Source: Acanthochlamys bracteata
Taxonomy: Eukaryota; Streptophyta; Magnoliopsida; Pandanales; Velloziaceae
Reading direction: 5' to 3'
DNA: 64,000 nt
Assembly: GCA_019914995.1 (NCBI GenBank)
Contig: CM034126.1
Coordinates: 7,879,001-7,943,000, forward strand
Shown: piece after piece, positions 22,021-32,970 of the stretch
Layout: every line of letters starts with the position of its first letter
Numbering within the stretch: position 1 is the stretch's first letter
Translations under genes and position numbers: made by a program
Notes under the pieces: generated by a model
Told to the model about the DNA's origin: nothing
Seen by the model: the letters and a program-made list of their open reading frames with translations, nothing else
Database searches by the model: none

Positions 22021-24949
22021 ATGAGTGCGTGCGTTTGGTATTATTTTTTTAAAAATTATTTTTAATTATTTTTTTAATTTTAATTTTATTAAATTTTTTA
22101 TAATATTTTATAAAATTTATTTATAAATTTAAAAAAATAAAAAGTCTATGTCGTAAAACTATATTTTATTTTTGTTATTTCTTAATAAAAATAGAATTTA
22201 TTTTTAAAATAAAATAAAAATATTTTTTATTTAAAAATTCTTTTTATAAGCCATGCTATATAAAATTTGAGATTATTCATTATTTTCAAGATCCAATAAC
22301 TTCTATGGAATTTTTTTTAGTAATTATGGAAGGTTTCAGATACATATAGCCCACTCGCTTGGACCACAACAGACTAGATGGACCAGTTTGTCAAAACCAC
22401 AAGGATTGAGGAATAGTTCAATCAAAGATTACTGAAGGAAAATTATCATGTTATTTTTGGAGCTGATTTCAAAGATGAGTTCTATCACCATTGAATCCAA
22501 ACTTTACCACCCGTTAAAGAGGACATACAAACTACCAAATTCACCAAAATAAAAAGTATCCTTGTCAAATAACAAGCCTAAGGTGGAGAATGGTCGAACT
22601 TTTAGTGAATTGAAAAAGACACCAAAATATTTTAAACAGTAAAATATGATGTTTTGTAAAGTGACTTAAAAGCATGGTTTTAAAATCCAATCCGATCTTG
22701 ATCCGAAAAAATTACTGGATCATAAATCAACCTTGTAGGTCACTGGATTGATTCATTGGATCAAATTGAATTTATCGAATAAATATTGATATATAAAAGA
22801 ATATGATTGTATACAATAAATATTAAATATATTTTTACTATAAATTGCTAATTTGCTCTATGTATTATACATTACAAAATATAAACTAGTTGCACTGTAA
22901 TTGCTTGTACATACAGTAACGAGCAGCAAACCTGTATACTTGCAGGAGGCTATAAAGCTTTTGGCACTAAAAGCAGGGCTTGGCTCACTACCCTCTAGGC
23001 ACCAATTGTTTAATATAAACAATAAAAATAATAAATAAATCTTGGAAATACATTTGAAGTCTAACTGTTTAAACAACTTTCATGTATACAGGCTTACTAG
23101 TGGAGGGTTTCCTCCTTCAACAGACTTACTACTGTCTGGAATTATGTATACAGGCTTACCATTGATCCTGAAAATTAAGTGGAAGGTGGAGGCAATTGAA
23201 CAACACTGGAGATATTTTTCATGTATACACTACGTAGGCTTGCCACTGGAGGCAACTCAATAGCAACAGCTGAGAATGTAAGAGCACCAGATGGCAGAGG
23301 AAACTTAGCAGCATCCTTTTCCAAGAGCACTAGAGGTTGTTAACCATTGAGTTTTGAGATTTGCAATTGCATCAACAACGACAAAGAAACTTCAACAATG
23401 CTTAAGTTATTAATTGAGTAAACATTTCAGAAATTAGGTACTCATTATTTCATAATTTTTTCGTCCTGTTAAGAGACACTACAAAGTTATAAGAAAACAA
23501 ACTTCTTTAGAAAACACCGCATAATATCAGCATTACTACTACAAAGTTTTTTGTAGTTTTCAGATGTCAAAGCTTTCAACTAAGAACGTTCGATTCAGAA
23601 ACCATAGAATGACCTTCATTAGCTACTAGGAACGCTAGTTCGTGGAATTAAATAACACAAATTTAAGAAACAAAAATCATATATTCATCAACTTATTCTA
23701 ACTTGGCCAAGTACAACAATCAAACTATCATCTCTGTCTTCCAAAATCCAATCAATTTAAACAACAATGATCGCAAAAAAATGTCCCGGCAAAGGAAAGA
23801 TCAAGAAACACGCATACATTCATATGAAACTTGAATAGAAGAATGACTATCCATGAAGTTGAATCGATCTCACACTACATATATAGTAGAAGTGGACTCT
23901 GCCTTCTCCAGTGGTCAAGAAGAATGAAAAACTCCTCCCTCTAAAAGAGCGTCGGCCGCAGGCGATAAAGAAAGCTAACAGACCGAGGGAGTGGAGGTTT
24001 TACATGCGAAAGCTAAAATCAGAATGTCTCTCGAATTCAGCCGTGGATTATTAGATTCAATGGTGGATACCTAGTTCCGAAGGAAGAAGAAGATCGGTGA
24101 CAGGGAGTCCAATCGGCGAAAAAATAACAGAAAATGGTAGGAAATCGGCGTGAAGAAGAAGAGAAAGACTGCCTGGCCAGATCGGCAATAGTAATCGGCT
24201 ACACGATCGATGCAGAAAGAGTTAATTGAGGCGTTACAGCAATTTGTTTGAATAATAGAGCATGTGTATGTATTCAATTTATTCTTACATTCAGAAACAA
24301 ATTATTCGATTTCCTGCACTTATTTGTGTTACAATATTAAACCCCAATGGGAATAATTTCAGGACAAGAACAAATATCACATCAACACACACCGAAAAAA
24401 CAAAGATCAGAAAAATGACGGTATAAAAATCATTGCTGCACATTTTTCTAGTAAAATTTGGTCATAATTAATTCATTAAAGTCAAAACAGCTTGCACATA
24501 TTCAATAAACAGCACAGCAACAGACCACGACCTTCATGTACCTAACAACTATCCACTTACTGCTGATAATTGCATTCTCTGCAGCTACTCCTCCATTACT
24601 AACCAGTAAATCCTTTAACTGCATGTTGGAAGTTATTTATACTAATGCTTCATTCAATTCTTCTTTGTAGGATTAACCTGTAGTCTAGGGTAAGGGGTTG
24701 CACCATCATCCCAATACCATTTACCAAATGTATACGTGTTCATGGAAAACCTATCATCATTTTTGTGTATGTGACCATTCCACATGCGTCTTTAGATTAT
24801 GTTTGGGAGTGCTTTTTTTGGGCAAAAATAAGCAGCTTTCTTTTTAAAAAAAAAAGCATCAGATTGATGCTTTTTAAATAAGCAATACGAAACTTTTTTT
24901 CACTTATTCATTAATAAGGTAAGTTTGACAAATTATAAAGAATAAATGC
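22021..24949. other. Intergenic region, possible decayed exons
   Basis: 22030-22260 is a very AT-rich block starting GCGTTTGGTATT that looks like a MITE end without a partner. At 22900-23300, short words around GTATACAGGCTTAC recur three times. The minus-strand reading near 23330-23230 gives LEKDAAKFPLPSGALTFSA, which I do not recognise. 23930-24200 is GC- and purine-rich, like an exon or leader, but no protein family fits. 24807-24915 starts TGTTTGGGAGTGCTT and contains a small hairpin (GCATCA...TGATGC); it resembles a MITE end. Confidence 0.4.
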
Positions 24950-24957
24950 ACTTACCA

Positions 24958-26470
24958 CTAGGCAACTGACTCATTTCACTCATTCTCACCAACTGGGTCA
25001 TTGCGATCGCAGCACCGATCGACAACCCCGTCATGATCGTTTCTTCCTCCCGCGATAAATCCATTCTCGTTTGGAATCTACTAGGGAATCCGCTGCCCTT
25101 ACCGGTGGAGAACCAAGCACTGTTACCTACAACGTTCCTCGCCGCCGTCTCACCGATCACTCTCACTTCGTTCAGGACGTTGTTCTTTCTTCTGATGGAC
25201 AGTTTGCTCTCTCTGGATCGTGGGATGGTGAGCTCCGGCTCTGGGATTTAGCTACTAGTTTTACCATCAGAAGGTTTGTTGGGCATACCAAGAATGTGTT
25301 GAGCATTGCCTTCTCCTTTGATAACAGACAGATCGTGTCTGCTTCTAGAGATAAGACGATTAAGCTCTAGAACACACTCGGAGAATGCAAGTACACCATT
25401 TAGGTTTTCTTTTTCTGATCTCAAATTACTTAGTGAATCTGTTCCGGAATTGTTTAGATAGATCTATAGATTCGTGGATATTTTATTTCTCTTTTTTCTT
25501 TTTGAAACTGTTGGGATTTGGTTAGAATTTATGAACATCCATTTGATTCTGGACAAGGTTGTACCTTATTTTTTTAGTTGTTTCTGTATCATGTTAGATT
25601 TATGCAAAGTACATATTGATATATGATTGCATTTGGTAGCTAAGATTTTGGCACGATCGAATAATTAGTTAGTAAGTATATGTTGATTAGATGCTTTTCT
25701 CATTTGTTGATTCATAATCATGCCGAATGGTGATTGATGTTTATAGTAAAGTAGTGTTTGTTGTTTCCAAGTAAAATTTGTGTTATGTCATCTACACAAA
25801 TGTATAAAGGGATGGTTCTTTTTCCCGTTTGGAGGATGTTTCATCGTGTTTCTGAATTGTTATTTTTGCAATATTTTTGTAGTAGCAGATTCCTACTGAA
25901 TTGGTTAATGAAACTTGTGACCCAGAAGCATTCTGATATGTTTAACTTTAATAAAGGATCACTATTATAGACCTATATTCTAGAGAATATGTTAAAAGTG
26001 TGCAGAAACCAATATGTTTTTATTAATGTTAATGCTTACTCAATATTAATGCAAGATGGTGGTGATGGTCACTCCAACTAGGTCAGCTGTGTGCGCTTCA
26101 GCCCTAATGCATATCAGCCAACCATTGTCTCTGGCTCTTGGGACCGCACCATCAAAGTTTGGAACCTCACCAATTGAAAGATCCGTAACACTCTCAGTGG
26201 TCATGGTGGATATGTCAACACTGTTGCTGTCAGTCCTGATGGTTCTCTCTGTTCTAGCGGTGGCAAAAATGGTATAACACTTCTGTGGGATCTTGCTGAG
26301 AGAAAGAGGCTCTACGATCTTGATGCAGGTGCCATTATCCATTCCCTCTGCTTCAGCCCCAACCGCTATTGGCTGTGTGCTGCTACACAGGAGAGCGTGA
26401 AGATATAGGACCTTGAAAGCAAGTCTATTGTCCAGGAGATTAAACCTGATTTTCCATCCAATAAGAACCA
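24958..26470 (+). pseudogene. RACK1: RACK1-like WD40 scaffold gene, pseudogene
   Basis: Exon 1 (about 24958-25403) and exon 2 (26056-26470) match plant RACK1 (guanine nucleotide-binding beta-like) blades: [29 protein letters not shown], [64 protein letters not shown]1 is a seven-bladed propeller bound to the 40S ribosome. Here the start is unrecognisable, a frameshift lies near 25075-25110, and nonsense codons occur at 25368, 25401, 26079, 26175 and 26406. The last ~60-70 residues (seventh blade) are missing. The 652-bp intron is kept, so it is a decayed duplicated gene, not a processed copy. Confidence 0.92.
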
Positions 26471-26489
26471 GTCTGTTGTATTTTTTCAA

Positions 26490-26815
26490 ACTAATTGATG
26501 ATTAGTGAACAAAGATTTTGTATGTGATTCAAGGCTTTGTATGTTGTACTATTCATGGATTCTGTATGTTTATAGGTGCATTGTCTGCACTGAAAATGCT
26601 TATAGTTTGTGTTTATACCTTGAAGAGTTAATTTTCTCTAGTGTCAATTGGTGATGTTAGCTGCTCTAGTAATGTGGTGTTCCCTGTGGGCTGAGGGATA
26701 TAATAATATGTACGTGAAATAGTTGTGTACTTTATAAGCGTCTCCCTTCAATCATGAGAATGACTTGCTATTGAATAGTAGACTTGTGATGTTGGTATAT
26801 GGTCGGCCTCTTTAT
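26490..26815. other. Gap between RACK1 pseudogene and Athila element
   Basis: AT-rich sequence. The missing last exon of RACK1 was looked for here and not found. Confidence 0.5.
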
Positions 26816-28960
26816 GGTGCAACGATGTGAGGAAACTAATGGAGGAAAAATTTGGCTTTAGTTTTGCAACGATGTGAGGAAACTAATTTAGTCTTGAATT
26901 GGGAGAAATGCCACTTTATGGTGTTTGAAGCTATTGTTTTAGGATATCGCATTTCAGCCAAGGAGAATAAAAATTGATCGGGCAAAGGTAGAAGTCATTA
27001 CAAAGTTACCGCCACCAACTTCAGTAAGGGCAATGAAAAGCTTTCTTGGACATGCCGATTTCTATTGCCGATTCATTAAAGATTTTTCAAAAAAATGAAG
27101 CCCCTATGCAACCTCCTATTAAAGGAATATGCCATTTAAATTTTATGAACAGTGCTTCCAAGCTTCTAATACTTTAAAATAGAAGGTAGTTTCAGCCCCT
27201 ATGATGTAGCACCAGTTTGAGATTTGCCTTTTGAAATCATGTGCGCTGCTAGTGACTATGCTGTTGGAGCAGTGTTGGGGCAGCGAAAGAACAAAGTATT
27301 TCATGTCATCTATTATGCAAGTTGAACCTTGACATTTGCCCAAATGAATTATGCAACTATAGAGAAGGAGCTTCTAACTGTTGTGTTCGCTTTTAAAAAA
27401 TTTTGATCATATTTGGTTTGCTACAAAGTGATAGTCTACATTGACCACTTAGTTCTCAAAGTATTTGCTAACAAAGAAAGATGCTAAACCAAGGCTCATT
27501 CTATCGGTACTTCTGTTTTAAGAATTTGATTTGGAAATCCGACACAGAAAGGGTTCTGAAAATCAAGTAGCGGATCACTTATCTCGGATAGAATAAAAAG
27601 AATAAGTGAAGAGGCTACCATTGTCATTAATGAAGCATTCCTTGATGAACAATTATTTTCTCTTCCAAGTACCGATGCTTATATAATATGCATATTTCGT
27701 GAATTACTTGGCCAGTAGCATAATTCCTTAAGATCTATCTTACCAACAAAAGAAAATTCTTTTTGCTGATGTGAAGCACTGTATTTGGGAAGATCCAATT
27801 CTATACAAATAATGTTTAGATCAGACCATAAGAAGATGGGTACCGAAAGAGGAGATGGAAAGCATCCTGCAGCATTGTCATTTATTGGGATATGGAGGTC
27901 ACTTAGATGGAACAAAAATAGCGGCAAAGATACTACAGTCAAGTTTTTACTAACCTTCATTATTTCGGAACGCATATACATTTGTTGCTACTTGTGATCA
28001 ATGCAAAGAACAAGAAATATCTCAAGAAAGAATGAAATACCACTAAATAATATTCATTAGATTGAATTGTTTGATGAATGGGGAATAGACTTCATGGGCC
28101 ATTTTCTTCTTCATTTTTGAATAAATATATCTTAGTCGCTGTTGACTATGTCTCCAAATGGGTGGAGGCTGTGGTATTACCTATAAATGACAGTAAGGTT
28201 GTGGTGAACTTTCTACGTAAATATATTTTTACTCGGTATGGCACTTTAAGAGTAATCATTAGTGATCAAGGTACACATTCTTTTAATCATCAACTTGAAT
28301 CTTTACTAAGAAAATGTATTGTCACACATCGAGTAGCCACTACCTATCATCCTCAAACAAGCGGCCAAGTTGAAGTTTCAAACCAAGAATTGAAGCGTGT
28401 ACTTGAGAAAACAGTGAACACTTCAAGAAAAGATTGGTCAAAGAAATTAGACGATGCATTATGAGCTTATTGCACAGCATTCAAAACTCTAATTGGAAGA
28501 TCTCTGTATCACCTATTGTTTGGGAAAGCTTGCCATCTACCTGTGGAACTAGAGCATCGAGCATATTGGACAGTTAAGAAGTTAATTTTGACATGCAAGC
28601 AATAGGAGAGAAAAGGTTGTTACAGTTAAATGAAATGGACAAATTTCGACATGAACCTTATAAAGACGTTAGAACTTACAAGGAAAAAATCAAGGTCTGG
28701 CATGACAAGAACATATTAAGAAAGACGTTCACCCCTGGACAGCAAGTTCTATTATACAACTCACGATTACGTCTATTCCCGGGAAAGCTTAAATTAAGAT
28801 GATCGGGTCCATTCACTGTGGTAAGAGTTTTTTCCTTATGGAGCAGTCGAGCTTACTGATGAGAAGAAGGCACATTAGAAGTTAATGGGTAACGATTGAA
28901 ACTATATTTTCTAGATTTTGACAACAACAAGACTGCCATCCTCATTGAACCGGCATAGAG
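26816..28960 (+). pseudogene. Athila-type Ty3-gypsy pol remnant
   Basis: Broken polyprotein in the order reverse transcriptase end, RNase H, integrase. The RT tail at about 26860-27090 reads ETNLVLNWEKCHF and, after shifts, SFLGHADFYCRFIKDFS. RNase H at about 27230-27600 includes YAVGAVLGQRKNKVFH and KDAKPRL. Integrase zinc-finger residues (His, then CDQC) lie at about 27880-28010, and the core at 28064-28464 keeps the Asp of GIDFMG, the Asp of SDQGTHSF and the Glu of QVEVSNQE. The C-terminal part at 28480-28960 includes LFPGKLKLR. Wording and order match Athila-lineage pol. Gag, protease and most of RT are absent. It is 5'-truncated at about 26816, next to a 23-bp direct duplication. Confidence 0.88.
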
Positions 28961-29362
28961 AAAAAGAAGTCAAACTATAGATTGTAAATAAAACGCTTAT
29001 TAGGAGGCAACCTAAATTTTTCAACCTTTAGTTTTTCATTTATTTTGAAAATTTAGTTAGTTTCTATTTTGATTTCTATTTAATTCTAATAAATTTCAAA
29101 TGACAGCGAGAAACATGACAAGTGGACATAAGCATAAGGATTATTAAGTAAGCAAGCACAAAAATCACGGACGCTTTCTAACCCCTCTTCTTTGCATATA
29201 TTTTTTTATATACACATTGAGTACAATGTTAGTTCCAAGTGTGGGGGTAGAAAATATTTGTAATGCTTATATTATTGTTGCTTGGTTGGTTGGAGTACAC
29301 CACTTATTATGAAAATTTTCTATCTTTAGTCTTAATTATTGCAGATGGACTATACGCATAGC
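28961..29362 (+). mobile_element. Athila 3' non-coding region, first part
   Basis: Internal sequence after pol. It contains the GGAGGCAACCTAAA motif (near 29000) and an AAGTGTGGGGGTAG purine-rich tract (near 29238), both familiar from Athila elements. It is interrupted at 29363 by the solo LTR, with the target site ATAGC at 29358-29362. Confidence 0.75.
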
Positions 29363-30780
29363 TGTTGCTGTCGCAAGTGTACGAGTCGCATAAGTAATAC
29401 AATGATGAGAAAAGTATCGTTCCCACGAGCATTGATTAACTTATTAAGTACCGAAAATAACTAATTTCAGGATTATTTGAACAATTGATCTAAAAGAGTT
29501 AATGCTAAAACTGGAAAAAACAAAACAATCTAAAACTAACACTCGTAAGATTTCAATAACTTAAGCGCTAGGGCATTTGATTCACCGTAACTAATCCAGT
29601 TCAACTCTGTATTCGTGCTATCGAACTTTATCATCTTTATTGATAGTTAGAAAACCCTAATTTCTTTGATATACATTCTCAAACTATACAAAAAATACTT
29701 TCATGCAATAACTCACTATATCTCTATGTTAATTAACATATAAGAAAGCTCATTAAGTTCTATGGCATCCTATATTAACTGCATGAACCATAAGAGTACA
29801 TCTCTGTCTCTTATGCAATTCACGGCATTTATCACAAAGACTAATTCATACATCACATCTCTGTTTCAATACGAATCTCAAATCGATTGAATATTGGCCA
29901 GATACTCAAAAGCATTAAACATGGTAATGAATACTCAATAAACAATTATAAAATTTCGAATAACATAAAATTAAGAATTAAATTATCATAGTTAGGCTAC
30001 ATCATAGCTCCAGTAAGGAGGAGTTTAGCTCATAGTTTCCAGATCTAACAAAATAAAGAGAAACATGAGAGATAGAACAAAAAAACGCTGAGCAAAGAGT
30101 GGTGTCGAGTGAACTGTCGTCTCTTTTTTTTGTTCCGTGCTTCCGTCCTTCTTTCTCTCCGTTCCAGTAGCAAGAACCTCAGAAATAAACCCTAGATGAG
30201 CCGCCACTTCTTGCTATCTCCCCCTCCTTTGGAAATTTGAAAATTGGGTATTTAAAACCATAGGATTTTTCTTTCCATAATAAGGTTGGTGCAGTCCAAA
30301 CTAATCCGAACTCTCTGTCCACCCATTTTGTCTGCACTGTTTTGGAGTCTATTTGGCCTCAGAAAAATAAATTAAAATATTTAATATTAAGATCAATGCT
30401 TTATGTTTACAACCATATATCACACATATCATTTAAAAATCGGGAAGGCCATCAAGTGTACTTATTTCAGAAACTGCGCACATGTTTCGGGTCTGCATCG
30501 TATCTCAACTTTTTCTGTGAGTACATATCAAATGGTTGCCCATAAAATTCTGAAATAATTCATGGACCAACTTGAATTCTTGGCTTTTAATCCCAGTTGG
30601 CCGTTCATAAAATCTCCACAGAAAAGTCAAATTTTCATAAAAAACTCTCAGACTGCACGAAATTGCTGAAAATTAAGACAAACAAAGAATTAAGGTTCTT
30701 TTTGATTAGTTTCTGTATATAAAAAATAAGCATATATGATGCAAGAGTGCATGATATTATGTACATATTTGAGCACATCA
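29363..30780 (-). mobile_element. Athila-family solo LTR, inverted, target duplication ATAGC
   Basis: On the plus strand it starts TGTTGCTGTCGCAAG and ends GAGCACATCA, so in transcriptional sense it runs on the minus strand from TGATGTGCTC to GCAACA. ATAGC flanks it exactly at 29358-29362 and 30781-30785. At 1418 bp it is the reverse complement, with divergence, of the LTR at 31572-32970. No internal region remains. It inserted into the 3' part of the resident Athila element, which resumes at 30786. Confidence 0.92.
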
Positions 30781-30785
30781 ATAGC

Positions 30786-31142
30786 TATTGAAATTAATTT
30801 TATGTTAACTAGTTATGAATGTGGTGTTTGTTAGCTTGAATTTGTGATCATTAGTGGCTTCGAGAATTGATTTGCTCTTGTAACCATTTTGAGATCCGAA
30901 GCTAATGTAATGTTTGATTGAGAAGTTACACTGAGCATTGACTATATACTAGAATTTTGTTCCTAACTATTGTCTTCACAAAAGACATTTCACTAGTCAG
31001 GCTTGTCCAATTGAAAAGAGCTACATACATGAAAGTGTGAAAGTTAGGCTTGAGTAATTTGGCCCTATGTACTATAAATATATAGGAGATAATCTAACAG
31101 GAAAGAGCGCTACCTTCGTGATAGTATATGAATGCTATCGAT

Positions 31143-31203
<61 letters not shown>

Positions 31204-31571
31204 TATATCTGATTAAGTTTTGGACACGAAAGGAGAATTCAGATGACTAGCTAGTTTGACTTGCTCGATTAAACTTCGATATTGAAACTACAATAGTTGA
31301 AGAGATCAAAATAGGTATTTGAGCTTATTGACCATCTAAGTACTTATATGCATGAGTTTAGCTTTCTTGTATTAAATTAATTGCTTTGATCTGAACAAGT
31401 GTGTGTATGATCGAGAAAATATAATTGGTTGTGCTTTGCAAAATTTTTATGAGTTATGTTCAAGGACAGATCTAAAGATAATAGTGTTATAATCCAACCA
31501 AACTATATGAACATTGATATATATACTTTTTTGTTGCTCGAGGGCAACCAAACCCTAAGTGTGGGGATATT
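30786..31571 (+). mobile_element. Athila 3' non-coding region, second part, with polypurine tract
   Basis: Continuation of the interrupted element. It ends in the polypurine-like tract AAGTGTGGGGATAT (about 31557-31570) directly before the LTR. It contains the AAT microsatellite listed below. No protein-coding region was recognised. Confidence 0.75.
31147..31202. repeat. (AAT)n microsatellite
   Basis: About 18-19 uninterrupted ATA/AAT triplets within the Athila 3' region. Likely length-polymorphic. Confidence 0.95.
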
Positions 31572-32970
31572 TGATGTGCTCAAATATATACATAATATCA
31601 TGCACTGTTGCATTATTTTATATAGAAAAACTAATAAAAAAGAACCTTAATTCTTTATTTTTTAATTTTCAGCAATTCCGCTCATTCTGAGAGTTTTTAT
31701 TAAAATTTGACTTTTTTATGGAGAATTTGTGAACGGCCAACTGCGATTAAAAGCCAAAGCATTCAAATTAGTCCATAAATTATTTCAGAATTTTCTGGGC
31801 AACCATTTGACATATATATAGAAAAAAAATTGAGATATGATGCAGACCCAAAATCATGTGTGCAGTTTGTGGAACGAGTGCACTTGACGGCCTTTTCGAT
31901 TTTTAAATAATATGTATGATATATGGTTGAAAATATAAGACATTTATTTTAATTTTAAATATTTTAAATTTATTTTTCGGAGGCCAAATAGACCCTAAAA
32001 CGGTGCAGACAAATATGTGGACAGAGAGTTCGGATTAGGTTAGACTGCATCAATCTAATTATGGAAAGAAAAACCATATGGTTTTAAATACCCAATTTTC
32101 AAATTTCCAAGGAGGGGCAACAGGAGAGTAAGAAGAGGCAGCTCATCTAAGATTTGTTTCCTGAGATTCTTGCCGCTGGAACAAGGAGAAAGACGGATAA
32201 AAGCACGAAGCAAAGAAAAGGGACAACAGTTGGCTCGACACCACTCTTTGTTTTATGGTTTATTTGTTCTATCTCTCATGTTTCCTTTTGTTGTGTTAAA
32301 CTAGGAACTAAGTTTCTGCTTACTAGGCTATAATGTAGCTTTACTATGATGATTTAGTTCTTAATTGTATGCTATTCGAAGTTTTATAATTGCTTATTGA
32401 GTATTCATTACTATGCTTAATGTTTTTGAGTATCTGGCCAATATTCAATCGATTTGAAATCTGTATTGAGACAGAGATGTGATGTATGATTAATCTTTGT
32501 GATGAATGCCATGAATTGAATGAGAGACAAAAATGTACTCTTATGGTTCATGCAGTTAATTTAGGATGCAATAGAACTTAATGAGCTTTGTTGTATGTTA
32601 ATTCACATAGAGATATAGTGAGTTATTGCATGAAAGAACTTTAGTATAGCTCGAGAAAGTATATTAATGAAATTAGGGTTTTTCAACTATCAATAAAGAT
32701 TATAAATTTTGATAGCATGATACGAAGTTGAATTGGATTAGTCACGGTGAAATCAAATGCCCTAACGTTTAAATCATTGAAATCTTACGAGTGTTAAGTT
32801 TAGCTTCTTGTGCTTTCTTTAGTTTAGCATTCACTCTTTTTAGATTGATTGTTCAAACAATTTTAGAATTAGTTATTTTTAATACTTAATAAGTTAATCA
32901 ATCCTCTTAACAATAATACTTTTCTCATTATTGTATTACTTATGCGACTTGTACATTTGCAGAAGCAACA
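31572..32970 (+). mobile_element. Athila 3' LTR
   Basis: Starts TGATGTGCTCAAATA right after the polypurine tract and ends AGAAGCAACA (1399 bp). A TTTAAATACCC promoter-like word lies near 32083. Because the 5' half of the element is missing, no matching 5' LTR or target duplication can be tested. The base-by-base match to the inverted solo LTR at 29363-30780 defines both borders. Confidence 0.9.

Noticed and set aside
26490..26815. Possible last exon of RACK1
   Set aside because: The expected seventh-blade motif was not found in any frame; the pseudogene is 3'-truncated.
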